Of a stretch of 64,000 nucleotides of DNA, positions 25,104 through 33,198 are shown piece after piece. Source of the stretch: Streptomyces iakyrus (GTDB taxonomy: Bacteria > Actinomycetota > Actinomycetes > Streptomycetales > Streptomycetaceae); contig NZ_JNXI01000004.1 in assembly GCF_000717055.1 (NCBI RefSeq), positions 310,001 through 374,000 on the forward strand, given 5' to 3'. Below the pieces are notes generated by a model. That model worked only from the letters and a program-made list of their open reading frames with translations, made no database searches and had not been told where the DNA came from. The first letter of the stretch is position 1, and each line of letters opens with the position of its first letter. The position numbers and the translations under genes are program-made.

Positions 25104-26132
25104 TCAGCGACCGCCGCCTGTGATGCGTTGCTCCCCCGATCCACGGACGATCAGCCGAGTGGGCACGGTGATCGTGCGGGCCCGGGAGCGGTCGCCGTCG
25201 AGGCGGGCCAGCGCGGTGGTCGCGGCGCTGCGGCCGATCTCCTCGGGCGCTTGGGCGACGACCGTGAGGGCCGGTTCCAGCGCTTCGGCGAGAGAAACGT
25301 CGTCGAAGGCCACGACAGCCACGTGTTTGCGCTTGCTGCGGGCGAGCTCGGCGACGATGCCGAGCGCCATGATGTTGTTCCCGGCGAACAGGGCCGTGGG
25401 GGCATCGGGCCGTTCGAGGAGTTGCGCCGTCACCGCCTCCGCCCCCTGCTGATCGTGCGCGCTGACGACCAGCGAGCGGTCGTAGGGGATGTCGGCTCCC
25501 TGTAGCGCGGCACGGTATCCGGCGAGGCGTTCGCGGCGGGTGTACAGCCTGACCGGCAGGTCGCCGACGAAGCCGATGCGGCGGTGGCCGTGGGCGATGA
25601 GGTGTGCGACGCCCTCCTGGGCGCCCGCACGGTTGGAGCTGACGACGCTGTCCGTCGACAGGCCGACCCCCGGCCGGTCGAGGAAGACGACGGGCAGTCC
25701 CGCCGTACGGTGCGACTTGAGGTCGGAGTGGTCGGCGCCGACGGACGGCACGACGATCAGGATGCTGACGCGCCGGGCGAGGAACTGGGCCGTCAGGGCG
25801 CGTTCACGCTCGGGATCGTCCGCGGACGATCCCATGAGCAGCGTCAGGCCGCGGCCGCGGACCGTGTCCTCGATACCGCGGGCCACGGCTCCGAAGAAGG
25901 GGTTGGCCAGGTCGGGGATGACCAGCCCTACGGTCGTGTCGGGACCACCGACGCGGATGTTGCGGGCCATGAGGTTCGGCTGGAAGCCCAACTCGGCCAC
26001 CGCGGCGAGGACGTGCTCCCGCGTCCGGGCCGAGACGGGCCCGTCCTCGTTGAGGACTCGGGACACCGTCTTGGCGCTGACACCCACTTCTCGGGCGACA
26101 TCGGCCAAGGTGGGTCTGCGGCTCGCTGCCAT
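25104..26132 (-). CDS. LacI-family regulator (importer/levanase-side)
   Basis: 342 residues from the ATG at 26132. Helix-turn-helix LADVAREVGVSAKTVSRVLNE, hinge LGFQPNLMARNIRVG, effector domain with VGLVIPDLANPFFGAVARGI, HGHRRIGFVGDL, VAFDDVSLAEALEP. It follows the importer ATPase gene by 77 bp on the same strand, so it may be the last cistron-like unit of the ABC operon. It is the best candidate to bind the paired TGTCATCGTTGACA sites before the importer and the levanase. Inducer likely fructose or a fructose phosphate; inferred. Confidence 0.87.
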   Translation of the reverse strand: MAASRRPTLADVAREVGVSAKTVSRVLNEDGPVSARTREHVLAAVAELGFQPNLMARNIRVGGPDTTVGLVIPDLANPFFGAVARGIEDTVRGRGLTLLMGSSADDPERERALTAQFLARRVSILIVVPSVGADHSDLKSHRTAGLPVVFLDRPGVGLSTDSVVSSNRAGAQEGVAHLIAHGHRRIGFVGDLPVRLYTRRERLAGYRAALQGADIPYDRSLVVSAHDQQGAEAVTAQLLERPDAPTALFAGNNIMALGIVAELARSKRKHVAVVAFDDVSLAEALEPALTVVAQAPEEIGRSAATTALARLDGDRSRARTITVPTRLIVRGSGEQRITGGGR

Positions 26133-26209
26133 GGAGGAAACCGTCTCCTGGTTGCTCCCTGTTCCGGGCCGCGGCCTCGGCCGGAACATGCGAGAGCGGG
26201 GTTGCGCTG

Positions 26210-27046
26210 TCAGGTGGCCTGTACTCCGGCGGCCTTCGCGGCCTCGGAATCCGCTACGACAGTATCTCCAGCCTCGTCGACGGTGAGCGCGCCGGTCATG
26301 ATGGCCACGACCTCCGCCATGGAGTAGTCGGACGGCTTGATCACAGCGGCGCGCCGGCCCAGCCGGTGGACGTGGATCCGGTCGGCGATCTCGAAGACGT
26401 GCGGCATGTTGTGGCTGATCAGGACGACCGGCATGCCCTTGTCGCGGACGCGGCGGATCAAGTCCAGGACTTGGCCGGACTCCTTGACGCCGAGGGCGGC
26501 CGTGGGTTCGTCCATGACGACGACGCTGCGCGCCCAGGCGACCGCGCGGGCGACCGCCACGGCTTGGCGCTGTCCGCCGGAGAGGGTCTCGACCGACTGG
26601 GTCAGCGAGCGCAGGCCGATCTTCAGATCGGCCATGTGCTCGGCGGCCTCCTGGCGCATGCGCTTCTTGTCGAGCATGCGGAAGGCACTGCCGAGGACAC
26701 CGGGGCGGCGCAGCTCACGTCCGAGGAACATGTTCGAGGCGATGTCCATGGACGCCGCCACGGCGAGGTCCTGGTACACCGTCTCGATGCCGTGAGCGCG
26801 TGCGCTCTGCGGGCCGGAGAACTGGATCGGTTCGCCGTTGAGGCGAATCTCCCCCTCGTCCGGCACCACCGCGCCGGTGAGGGCCTTGATGAGGCTGGTC
26901 TTACCGGCGCCGTTGTCGCCGATGACGGCGAGGACCTCGCCGGGCATCAGGTCGAAGTCGGCGCCGTCGATGGCGGTGACCTGGCCGTAGCGCTTGACGA
27001 GGCCGCGAGCCTGAAGCACGGGGGTCTCAGCGGTGGTCGTGGTCAT
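26210..27046 (-). CDS. Fructose-type ABC importer ATP-binding protein
   Basis: 278 residues from the ATG at 27046, overlapping the permease stop as ATGA. Single ABC domain: Walker A GDNGAGKTS (about residues 42-50; the usual ST is TS), signature LSGGQRQAVAVARAV, Walker [14 protein letters not shown], switch His in LISHNMPHV. As in FrcA there is only one nucleotide domain, so it dimerises. The C-terminal tail after residue 245 is acidic and specific to this protein. Confidence 0.92.
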   Translation of the reverse strand: MTTTTAETPVLQARGLVKRYGQVTAIDGADFDLMPGEVLAVIGDNGAGKTSLIKALTGAVVPDEGEIRLNGEPIQFSGPQSARAHGIETVYQDLAVAASMDIASNMFLGRELRRPGVLGSAFRMLDKKRMRQEAAEHMADLKIGLRSLTQSVETLSGGQRQAVAVARAVAWARSVVVMDEPTAALGVKESGQVLDLIRRVRDKGMPVVLISHNMPHVFEIADRIHVHRLGRRAAVIKPSDYSMAEVVAIMTGALTVDEAGDTVVADSEAAKAAGVQAT

Positions 27047-28056
27047 CGGGCCCTCCTCCGGGAGATCTGGTCGACGGTCACCGCGAGGATCACCAGGACA
27101 CCGGTGATCAGGGTCTGGTAGATGGAGGCGACACCCATCAGCTGAAGCCCGTTGCGGAACACGCCGACGATGAGGACGCCGATGAACGTGCCCAGGACCG
27201 AGCCCCGTCCGCCGAAGAGGCTGGTGCCGCCGAGCACCACGGCGGTGATGCTGTCGAGGTTGTCGGTCTGACCGGCCTGTGGATCGCCCACGCCGGTGCG
27301 GGAGATGAGCAGCAGGGCGGCGATGCCGTAGAGGAGACCGGCCACGGTGTAGACGCCGATGGTCAGCCGGGAGGTGCGGATGCCGTTCAGCCGTGCCGCT
27401 TCCGGGCTGTTGCCCAGCGCGTAGACGTGCCGGCCCCAGCCGGTGCTGCTCAGCGCGTAGGCGAGGAGGAGGAACAGGGCGATCGTGACCAGCGAGCCGT
27501 AGGTGATGTCGGTCTTGCCCAGCGGGAAGGTCTGCCCGAGGGCCGTCAGCGGGCCGGGCAGGTTGCTGACCGTCTGCTCCTCGGAGTAGATGTGCGTCAG
27601 CGCGAACGCCACGTTGAGCATGCCCAGGGTGACGATGAACGGCGGCAGCGGGACCTTCTGCACCAGTGCCCCGTTGAGCAGGCCGAAGCCGGCGCAGACG
27701 ACCAGGCCCAGCGCGATCGCGGCGAGCGGCGGCAGGGAACCCTCGGCGGCCATCTTCGCGATCACGATGCTGCCGAACGCCATCACCGCTCCGCAGGACA
27801 GGTCGATGCCCGCGGTGAGGATGATGAGCGTCTGGCCGATGGCCAGCGTGCCGACGACCATGACCTGCTGGACGATCAGTGAGAAGTTCCCGCCGGTGAG
27901 GAACTGGTCGGTGGAGACGGAGAAGAAGACACAGGCCAGGAGGAGGGCGATCAGCGGGCCGGTGGTCGGCTGGGTGAGCAGTCTGCGGGCCGTGGTCGGT
28001 GCTTTGAGGTCGGAGTACGGCGTGGACGTGGAGGGTGGCGTGGACGTGGCAGTCAT
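27043..28056 (-). CDS. Fructose-type ABC importer permease
   Basis: 337 residues, about eight to ten hydrophobic helices starting near residue 35 (TGPLIALLLACVFFSVSTD). Contains the BPD_transp_2 signature LTAGIDLSCGAVMAFGSIV and the C-terminal GVASIYQTLITGVLVILAV. Member of the RbsC/FrcC group. It is separated from the receptor gene by 144 bp that carry a stable hairpin, while it overlaps the ATPase gene by 4 bp. Confidence 0.92.
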   Translation of the reverse strand: MTATSTPPSTSTPYSDLKAPTTARRLLTQPTTGPLIALLLACVFFSVSTDQFLTGGNFSLIVQQVMVVGTLAIGQTLIILTAGIDLSCGAVMAFGSIVIAKMAAEGSLPPLAAIALGLVVCAGFGLLNGALVQKVPLPPFIVTLGMLNVAFALTHIYSEEQTVSNLPGPLTALGQTFPLGKTDITYGSLVTIALFLLLAYALSSTGWGRHVYALGNSPEAARLNGIRTSRLTIGVYTVAGLLYGIAALLLISRTGVGDPQAGQTDNLDSITAVVLGGTSLFGGRGSVLGTFIGVLIVGVFRNGLQLMGVASIYQTLITGVLVILAVTVDQISRRRAR

Positions 28057-28118
28057 GCGAGGTCCTTGTCGGAAGACAGAAGTCCTTGTCCGTCCCTTTG
28101 GGGCGGCAGGAGGACGAG

Positions 28119-28160
28119 GAGGCGGCCGTCCCCGGTCGGGGAGGAGGGGCCGGCCGCCTC
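28119..28160 (-). terminator. Intra-operon hairpin between receptor and permease genes
   Basis: GAGGCGGCCG (28119-28128) pairs with CGGCCGCCTC (28151-28160); the loop contains a second small hairpin CCCCGGTCGGGG (28130-28141). Such a structure after a receptor gene usually stabilises the upstream mRNA or partly stops transcription, so that more lipoprotein than permease is made. Effect inferred. Confidence 0.6.
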
Positions 28161-28200
28161 GCCCAGGGGTGTCGAACGGTGTCAGCGGGGAGCCGGCGGC

Positions 28201-29217
28201 TCAGCCCCAGCAGTTGTCCAGGCCGTAGGCGGTGTCCTTGGAATCGACCCCGTCCTGCGCCTTGTCGGTGATCAGGGTGACCCCGGTGTCCGTGTAACCC
28301 GACGCCTTCTTGCCGTCCTTGGCGAACGTCACGACGGCCTTGACGCCCTCGGCGGCCATCTTCAGCGGGTACTGCTGCGAGGTCGCGGCGATCTTGCCGT
28401 CCTTCACGGCCCGGGTGCCGGTGCAGCCGCCGTCGACGGAGACGATCAGGACGTCCTTCTCCCGGCCCTTGGCCTTGAGCGCTGTGTACGCGCCCAGCGC
28501 GGCCGGCTCGTTGATGGTGTAGACGACGTTGATGCCGGGTTCCTTCTGGAGGCAGTTCTCCATCGCCGTCTGGCCCTTGGACTGGTCGCCGCCGGTGTCC
28601 TGGGCACAGGCGACGTCCTTGTCGGTGGCGCCGAAGCCCTTGAGGAAACCGTTGTGCCGCTGGATGCCGACGGACACACCCGGCGCCAGGTCGAGGGCGG
28701 CTATCTTCGCGGTCTTGCCCTTCATCGCGGCCTTGGCGTACTCGCCGATCAGCTCGCCGGCCTTGAGGTTGTCGGTGGCGAAGAGGGCGTCGACCGCGCT
28801 CTCCGGCTCGGTCGGGGTGTCCAGGGCGATGACCAGGACGCCCTTGGCCTTGGCCTTCTCGAGCGCGGGCACGATCGCCTTGGAGTCGCTCGGGGTGATC
28901 AGGATGCCCTTCACGCCGGCGGCGACCATGTTCTCGATCGCGGTGACCTGCCCGGCGTTGTCGCCGTCGAACTTGCCGGCCGCGGTCATGAGCTTGACGC
29001 CTTCGGCCTTCGCGGTCTTCTCCGCGCCCTCCTTCATCTTGACGAAGAACGGGTTGGTGTCCGTCTTGGTGATCAGGCCGACCTTGACCTCGCCCGAGCC
29101 GGTGCTCGTGCTGCCCGATCCCGATCCGGAACCACAGGCGGTCAGGGCGAGCGCCGCGACGCCCGTGCAGGCAGCGGCTCGGAGCAGTGAGGAGGGCAGA
29201 CGAGAGGTGCGTGACAT
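28201..29217 (-). CDS. Fructose-type ABC importer substrate-binding lipoprotein
   Basis: 338 residues. Signal peptide with lipobox ALTAC (Cys at about residue 28) and a Gly/Ser-rich linker. Type I periplasmic-binding fold of the sugar group: VGLITKTDTNPFFVKMKEGA, MVAAGVKGILITPSD, VLVIALDTPTE, IVSVDGGCTGT, ending YGLDNCWG with a probable Cys pair. Strongly FrcB-like. First gene of the leftward importer operon under the paired operators at 29276-29305. Confidence 0.92.
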   Translation of the reverse strand: MSRTSRLPSSLLRAAACTGVAALALTACGSGSGSGSTSTGSGEVKVGLITKTDTNPFFVKMKEGAEKTAKAEGVKLMTAAGKFDGDNAGQVTAIENMVAAGVKGILITPSDSKAIVPALEKAKAKGVLVIALDTPTEPESAVDALFATDNLKAGELIGEYAKAAMKGKTAKIAALDLAPGVSVGIQRHNGFLKGFGATDKDVACAQDTGGDQSKGQTAMENCLQKEPGINVVYTINEPAALGAYTALKAKGREKDVLIVSVDGGCTGTRAVKDGKIAATSQQYPLKMAAEGVKAVVTFAKDGKKASGYTDTGVTLITDKAQDGVDSKDTAYGLDNCWG

Positions 29218-29275
29218 GGACGACTCCTGCGGGATGTCGGGCGGGTGGTCGGCAGCTAGGCCTGCCGTCCCGCGA

Positions 29276-29348
29276 TGTCAACGATGACCGATGTCATCGT
29301 TGACACTGCTTGGCGAGGATGATGGACTCCGCTCACCGGCAACGTCAA
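29276..29348. promoter_or_regulatory. Importer promoter with two operators 16 bp apart
   Basis: Operators: TGTCAACGATGAC (29276-29288) and TGTCATCGTTGACA (29292-29305), which are reverse-complement versions of the same site starting exactly 16 bp apart. Leftward promoter: TTGACG (complement of 29343-29348), N18, CATCAT (complement of 29319-29324). The operators lie just downstream of the -10, where a bound repressor would block initiation. They also lie 160 bp before the divergent kinase. The same arrangement recurs at the levanase. Confidence 0.75.
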
Positions 29349-29467
29349 TGCCTTGCACCCGTCACAAATCGGCAACGTCCCTCGGTGGTCGCCCGCCCCG
29401 AAGCCGTTCACCGGCGTGCCCGGGTCATGCCCGTTTCCGCTCCGCGCGTCCCAGAGAAGAGCAGCCC

Positions 29468-30448
29468 ATGAGCCGGATCACCGTCCTCGGAGAATGCGTC
29501 GCCGACGCGTTCACCGAGCCCGCACCCGCCCCGAACGAACTCGCCCTGCGCGTCCTGCCGGGCGGCGGGCCGGCCAACACGGCCGTGGCCCTGGCCCGCC
29601 TGGGCACCCCTGCCCGCTTCCTCGCGCGGCTGTCCGGCGACGTGTTCGGCCGCCTCTTCCGGGCCCACCTCGCGGCTTCCGGCGTGGACCTCTCGCACGC
29701 CGTGGAGGCCGCCGAACCCAGCACGCTCGCCGTCGCCGAACTGGATGCCCAGGGCCAGGCCGCGTTCTCCTTCCACGCCCAGACCACCGCCGACTGGCAG
29801 TGGACGAGAGCGGAACTGTCCGGGGTGGACATGGCCGACACCGCCTGCGTGCACACCGGTTCGCTGGCCCTGGTCAGGGAACCGGGAGGGGCGGTGGTGG
29901 AGGACTTCCTGGCAGCGGCCGCCCCGAGGGCCACCATCAGCATCGACCCCAACGTCCGTCCCCTCCTGGTGCGCCCCGAGGTCTACCGCGCCCGGCTGGC
30001 GCACTGGTGCTCCCTCGCGGACGTGCTGCGGCTGAGCGAGGACGACCTGGATCTCCTCCTGCCCGGAACACCGCCCGAGCAGGCGTGCGACGCCTGGCAC
30101 GCTGCGGGGGCACGGCTCGTGGTGATCACGCGCGGCGCCGAAGGAGCCCTGGCCTCACTCGACGGGGAGCGCGTGCAGGTGCCGGCGGTGGCGACACCGG
30201 TCGTCGACACGGTCGGTGCGGGGGACTCCTTCACGGCGGGCCTGCTGCACCACCTCGGCACCCACGGACTCCTCGGCGGCAGGCTGACGGACTTGAGCCT
30301 CGCCGACGTCGAGGCGGCCTGCCTGTTCGCCGTGCAGGTGGCAGCCCTGACCTGCTCGGTCGCCGGCCCCAACCCGCCCTGGCGGGACCAGCTGCCGAAG
30401 CTCACGCCGGACGCTTCCACGGTCCGGCACCTCGACCCCACCCCCTGA
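29468..30448 (+). CDS. PfkB-family sugar kinase, probable fructokinase
   Basis: 326 residues. N-terminal GGGPANTAVALARLG (about residues 35-49), C-terminal DTVGAGDSFTAGLLHHL with the catalytic Asp in GAGD. The motif set fits fructokinase/ribokinase-like enzymes; fructose is the likely substrate because the gene is divergent from the fructose-type importer and shares its operator region. It would make fructose 6-phosphate from imported fructose. Likely operon with the ABM-domain gene 27 bp downstream. Confidence 0.85.
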   Translation: MSRITVLGECVADAFTEPAPAPNELALRVLPGGGPANTAVALARLGTPARFLARLSGDVFGRLFRAHLAASGVDLSHAVEAAEPSTLAVAELDAQGQAAFSFHAQTTADWQWTRAELSGVDMADTACVHTGSLALVREPGGAVVEDFLAAAAPRATISIDPNVRPLLVRPEVYRARLAHWCSLADVLRLSEDDLDLLLPGTPPEQACDAWHAAGARLVVITRGAEGALASLDGERVQVPAVATPVVDTVGAGDSFTAGLLHHLGTHGLLGGRLTDLSLADVEAACLFAVQVAALTCSVAGPNPPWRDQLPKLTPDASTVRHLDPTP

Positions 30449-30475
30449 ACCCCACGGACAAGGACGGAAAAGACC

Positions 30476-30778
30476 ATGACGAAGACCCTGCTCGCCGAGT
30501 TCACCGCCCGCGAGGGAGCGGAGGACGAGGTCACCCGCCTCATCCAGGAGTACGCCCTGAAGGTGCGCGAGGAGGAAGGCAACCTGGCCTTCGACGTCTA
30601 CACCAAGGCGGCCCATCCCCGCGCCTACTGGATCTTCGAGGTGTACCGGGACGAGGACGCCTTCCAGGCACATCTGAACGCCCCGTACGGCCCTCCGTTC
30701 AACGCCGCCCTCACTCGGCTGATCGAGGAGGACGCCTCCGTACTGACGTTCCTCGACCCACTGGCCCCGCGCCCCTGA
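30476..30778 (+). CDS. ABM-domain (antibiotic/quinol monooxygenase-like) small protein
   Basis: 100 residues. Ferredoxin-like dimeric alpha/beta barrel: LLAEFTAREGAEDEVTRLIQE, EGNLAFDVYTKAAHP, YWIFEVYRDEDAFQAHLNAPYG with the conserved E-x-Y-x-D. Members include YgiN quinol monooxygenase and enzymes found beside sugar kinases and rhamnose operons. A metabolic role in the fructose operon is not evident. The stop codon lies in a small GC-rich hairpin (30769-30785). Confidence 0.8.
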   Translation: MTKTLLAEFTAREGAEDEVTRLIQEYALKVREEEGNLAFDVYTKAAHPRAYWIFEVYRDEDAFQAHLNAPYGPPFNAALTRLIEEDASVLTFLDPLAPRP

Positions 30779-30785
30779 GGGGCGC
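30769..30785. terminator. Candidate hairpin at the end of the kinase/ABM operon
   Basis: GCGCCCC (30769-30775) pairs with GGGGCGC (30779-30785) around TGA, the loop holding the stop codon. Seven G-C pairs, no T-tract; short, so only a possible terminator. Confidence 0.4.
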
Positions 30786-30878
30786 CGCCCGATGCCCGCT
30801 CGCCGGAGACGCCGGGCCACGGGCGTCGTGCGAAAAACTCCGGTGCATCGCCTCGCGCACCTCTGCGATCATCCCCGA

Positions 30879-33050
30879 ATGGCGCACAGTTTCGAATCGC
30901 TGGTCATCCGGCACACTCATCGCCTGCCCTTCCCCAAGGGATCCGCGGGTGAAGGAGCCGCCGCCGCCCGGCAGTTCGACGTGGCGCTGACCGCCGTGGG
31001 CTTCAAGCTCTCCGCCGAGCTGCTGGAGCGGCTGTCAGGGCTGTCCGAGGCCGCGGTCGTGCACACCGCCCGGCGAACACTGGCCACCGTGAGCGAGATG
31101 GTGGGCGGCCACGTCCGGCACAACTCCTACTTCATCGACTTCCCGGCGAACGTGCCGGACACCGAAGAGTTCTGGATGTGCTGCGTGACGAAGGCGCTCG
31201 CGGACGGCACCTCTCGCGAGAACGTACTGGCGCAGCTGACGCACGGGGTGCTGAACCTGCTCAGCCTCCCCACGTACGGCCGCTACCAGCACACCTACGA
31301 GGAGATGCTCGCGGCACAGGACGAGCTGATCGCCTCGGCGGGTGACCGGGTGACCGTCCTGCACCTCGGGCGGGACCTGGACGCCGAAATCACGGACCTC
31401 TACCTGGCGTTGGCGGGCAGCAGGACGCCCCTGGGCGATGACCACCTGCGCGACCTCAGGATCCTCGCCGAGCGGTGCGCGCCCGGCCCCCAGCCGGAGT
31501 CGATCCCCGTCCGCGAGAACCGGGCGGTCGTCAACGAGGCCCGCCTCGGCGTCGGCGCCGACCTCCTGCTGGACACCGTCACCGATGTGCTGCGTCTGGC
31601 CTGTGCCCTGTCGGGCGGCGACGTCACGCTCCAGGAGCCGACGCGGTTCCGGACGCTGCCGCGGCCGGTCCGCCGGGGGCTGCTCGCGGGCCTCGACGCG
31701 GTGGTGGCGGCGAACCCGGCGAAGCTCGCCGACGTGCACGCGCACCGGGAGCCCTTCAAGCGCCTCGGCGAGCGTCTCCATCCGCACGAGTACCCGCGCT
31801 GGCCGCACGCCGCCGACGTGTTCGCCGTGGCCCGGGGAGAGAAGGAGGCACGGTCCTTCGACAGCCGCGCCGAGAAGCTGCTCGACGAGTACGACGTCAC
31901 CGGTGCGGTGCAACTGTTGAAGTCCGCTCCCGGCAAGCTGTTCCGCGCCCTGGACCTCCTGCTGCGCATCGCCGCCGGCCAGGAGGAGCGGGACGCGGTG
32001 GTGGCCGCCGCGGTGGAGGTCGCTCCCGAGGTCTCCGGCCGGGTCGTCCTCTCGGTCCGCGAGCACTTCCACAACCGGGAGCGGGAGACCGACGAACCCC
32101 GCATCTTCGTCAATCGCCGGGGTCGGGCCTGGGTGACCGCAGACAGCAGGCCTCCGGTACCGGCCGCGGACCGCGATCGTCTGATCGCCGCCCTCGACGC
32201 GGAGATGCGCCGCCGGCTCCCGGCGCCGGGCCGGCTGCTGCTCGATCCCGAGGTCCTCGACGTGGCGCTCCCGCTCAGCGGCAGGGCGACCGCGGCCGGG
32301 TTCGGCGTTCTGCCGCGGGGTTCGGTCTCACGGGTCGAGGGCGCACGGCTGCGCTTCTTCGTGCACTGGAAGCAGACGGAGGTCCGCACCGACTACGACC
32401 TGTCGGCCCTGCTCCTGCACCGTGACTACAGCACCGACTCCTGGCTCTCCTACACGTCGCTCAAGGCCGGCGGGGGCAAGCACTCGGGCGATGTCACCGA
32501 GGCACCCGACGGGGCCTCGGAGTTCATCGATCTGTCCCTGGACCGGGTGCGCAGCACGTACATCGTTCCGCAGGTCAACATCTACGCGGGCGAGAGCTTC
32601 GAGGAGGCCGAGGAGTCGTTCTTCGGGTTCATGCTGCGCGACGGTGAGCAGAAGGGCCGTCCGTTCGAGCCGCGCACGGTGCGGATGAAGTCGGAGCTGC
32701 GTGGGGTGGGCCGGGTGGCACTGCCTCTGGTCTTCCGGCGCGGGGACGACGGCACGTGGCGTGCGAAGTGGCTGCACCTGTATCTGAAGGGCATCTCGGA
32801 GGCGAACCGGGTCGAGGAGAACCAGGTGTCGGTGTCCAAGGTGGTGCGTGCCCTCGTGGAGCGCGAGCAGCTGACGATGAGGTATCTGATCGACCTGATG
32901 TCCCACGACACCACGGCCGTGGCCCTGTGGGACGGCGGGCCGGTCCCGGGGGAGCCCGTGACGTACATCGGTCTCGAACGTCCCGAAGGCCTGCACCCGG
33001 ACTCCCGGATCATCACCCTCGAAAATCTGCGCGACCTGATCCCGGCCTGA
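30879..33050 (+). CDS. TerD-like domain fused to a large uncharacterised N-terminal region
   Basis: 723 residues from the ATG at 30879; no clear ribosome site, so possibly leaderless. Residues 1-450 are alpha-rich and match no family I recognise. From about residue 490 a TerD-like calcium-binding beta sandwich follows: DYDLSALLL (505-513), KHSGDVTEAPDGASEFIDLS (534-553), QVNIYAGESF (565-574). TerD proteins act in tellurite/phage/stress responses and bind calcium through such acidic loops. Related long TerD fusions in Streptomyces and Myxococcus carry a RING domain, but no Cys-x2-Cys pairs are seen here. Its place inside the fructan island looks accidental. Confidence 0.75.
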   Translation: MAHSFESLVIRHTHRLPFPKGSAGEGAAAARQFDVALTAVGFKLSAELLERLSGLSEAAVVHTARRTLATVSEMVGGHVRHNSYFIDFPANVPDTEEFWMCCVTKALADGTSRENVLAQLTHGVLNLLSLPTYGRYQHTYEEMLAAQDELIASAGDRVTVLHLGRDLDAEITDLYLALAGSRTPLGDDHLRDLRILAERCAPGPQPESIPVRENRAVVNEARLGVGADLLLDTVTDVLRLACALSGGDVTLQEPTRFRTLPRPVRRGLLAGLDAVVAANPAKLADVHAHREPFKRLGERLHPHEYPRWPHAADVFAVARGEKEARSFDSRAEKLLDEYDVTGAVQLLKSAPGKLFRALDLLLRIAAGQEERDAVVAAAVEVAPEVSGRVVLSVREHFHNRERETDEPRIFVNRRGRAWVTADSRPPVPAADRDRLIAALDAEMRRRLPAPGRLLLDPEVLDVALPLSGRATAAGFGVLPRGSVSRVEGARLRFFVHWKQTEVRTDYDLSALLLHRDYSTDSWLSYTSLKAGGGKHSGDVTEAPDGASEFIDLSLDRVRSTYIVPQVNIYAGESFEEAEESFFGFMLRDGEQKGRPFEPRTVRMKSELRGVGRVALPLVFRRGDDGTWRAKWLHLYLKGISEANRVEENQVSVSKVVRALVEREQLTMRYLIDLMSHDTTAVALWDGGPVPGEPVTYIGLERPEGLHPDSRIITLENLRDLIPA

Positions 33051-33147
33051 GTGCTAGCGTTGCCGACGGCGAGGCCATGAAGGGGCTTCCTTCTCATTCA
33101 CTTTCAATGGACTCGAGTTCCTTCGCTTTCCTCGCCCTCGACTCCGG

Positions 33148-33177
33148 CTGGGAGGCGCCCGCGGCGGCGCCTCCCAG
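33148..33177. terminator. Hairpin terminator between TerD-fusion and levanase genes
   Basis: CTGGGAGGCGCC (33148-33159) pairs perfectly with GGCGCCTCCCAG (33166-33177), loop CGCGGC. It lies between two convergent genes, 21 bp from the levanase stop. Confidence 0.85.
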
Positions 33178-33198
33178 TCTTCGTACGCCGACAGCTCA

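Noticed and set aside
26210..29281. A leftward frame joining importer ATPase, permease and receptor regions into 1023 codons
   Set aside because: The ATPase domain begins at the ATG at 27046 with ATGA overlap; upstream sequence in this frame is Arg/Pro-rich shadow of the permease and receptor genes.
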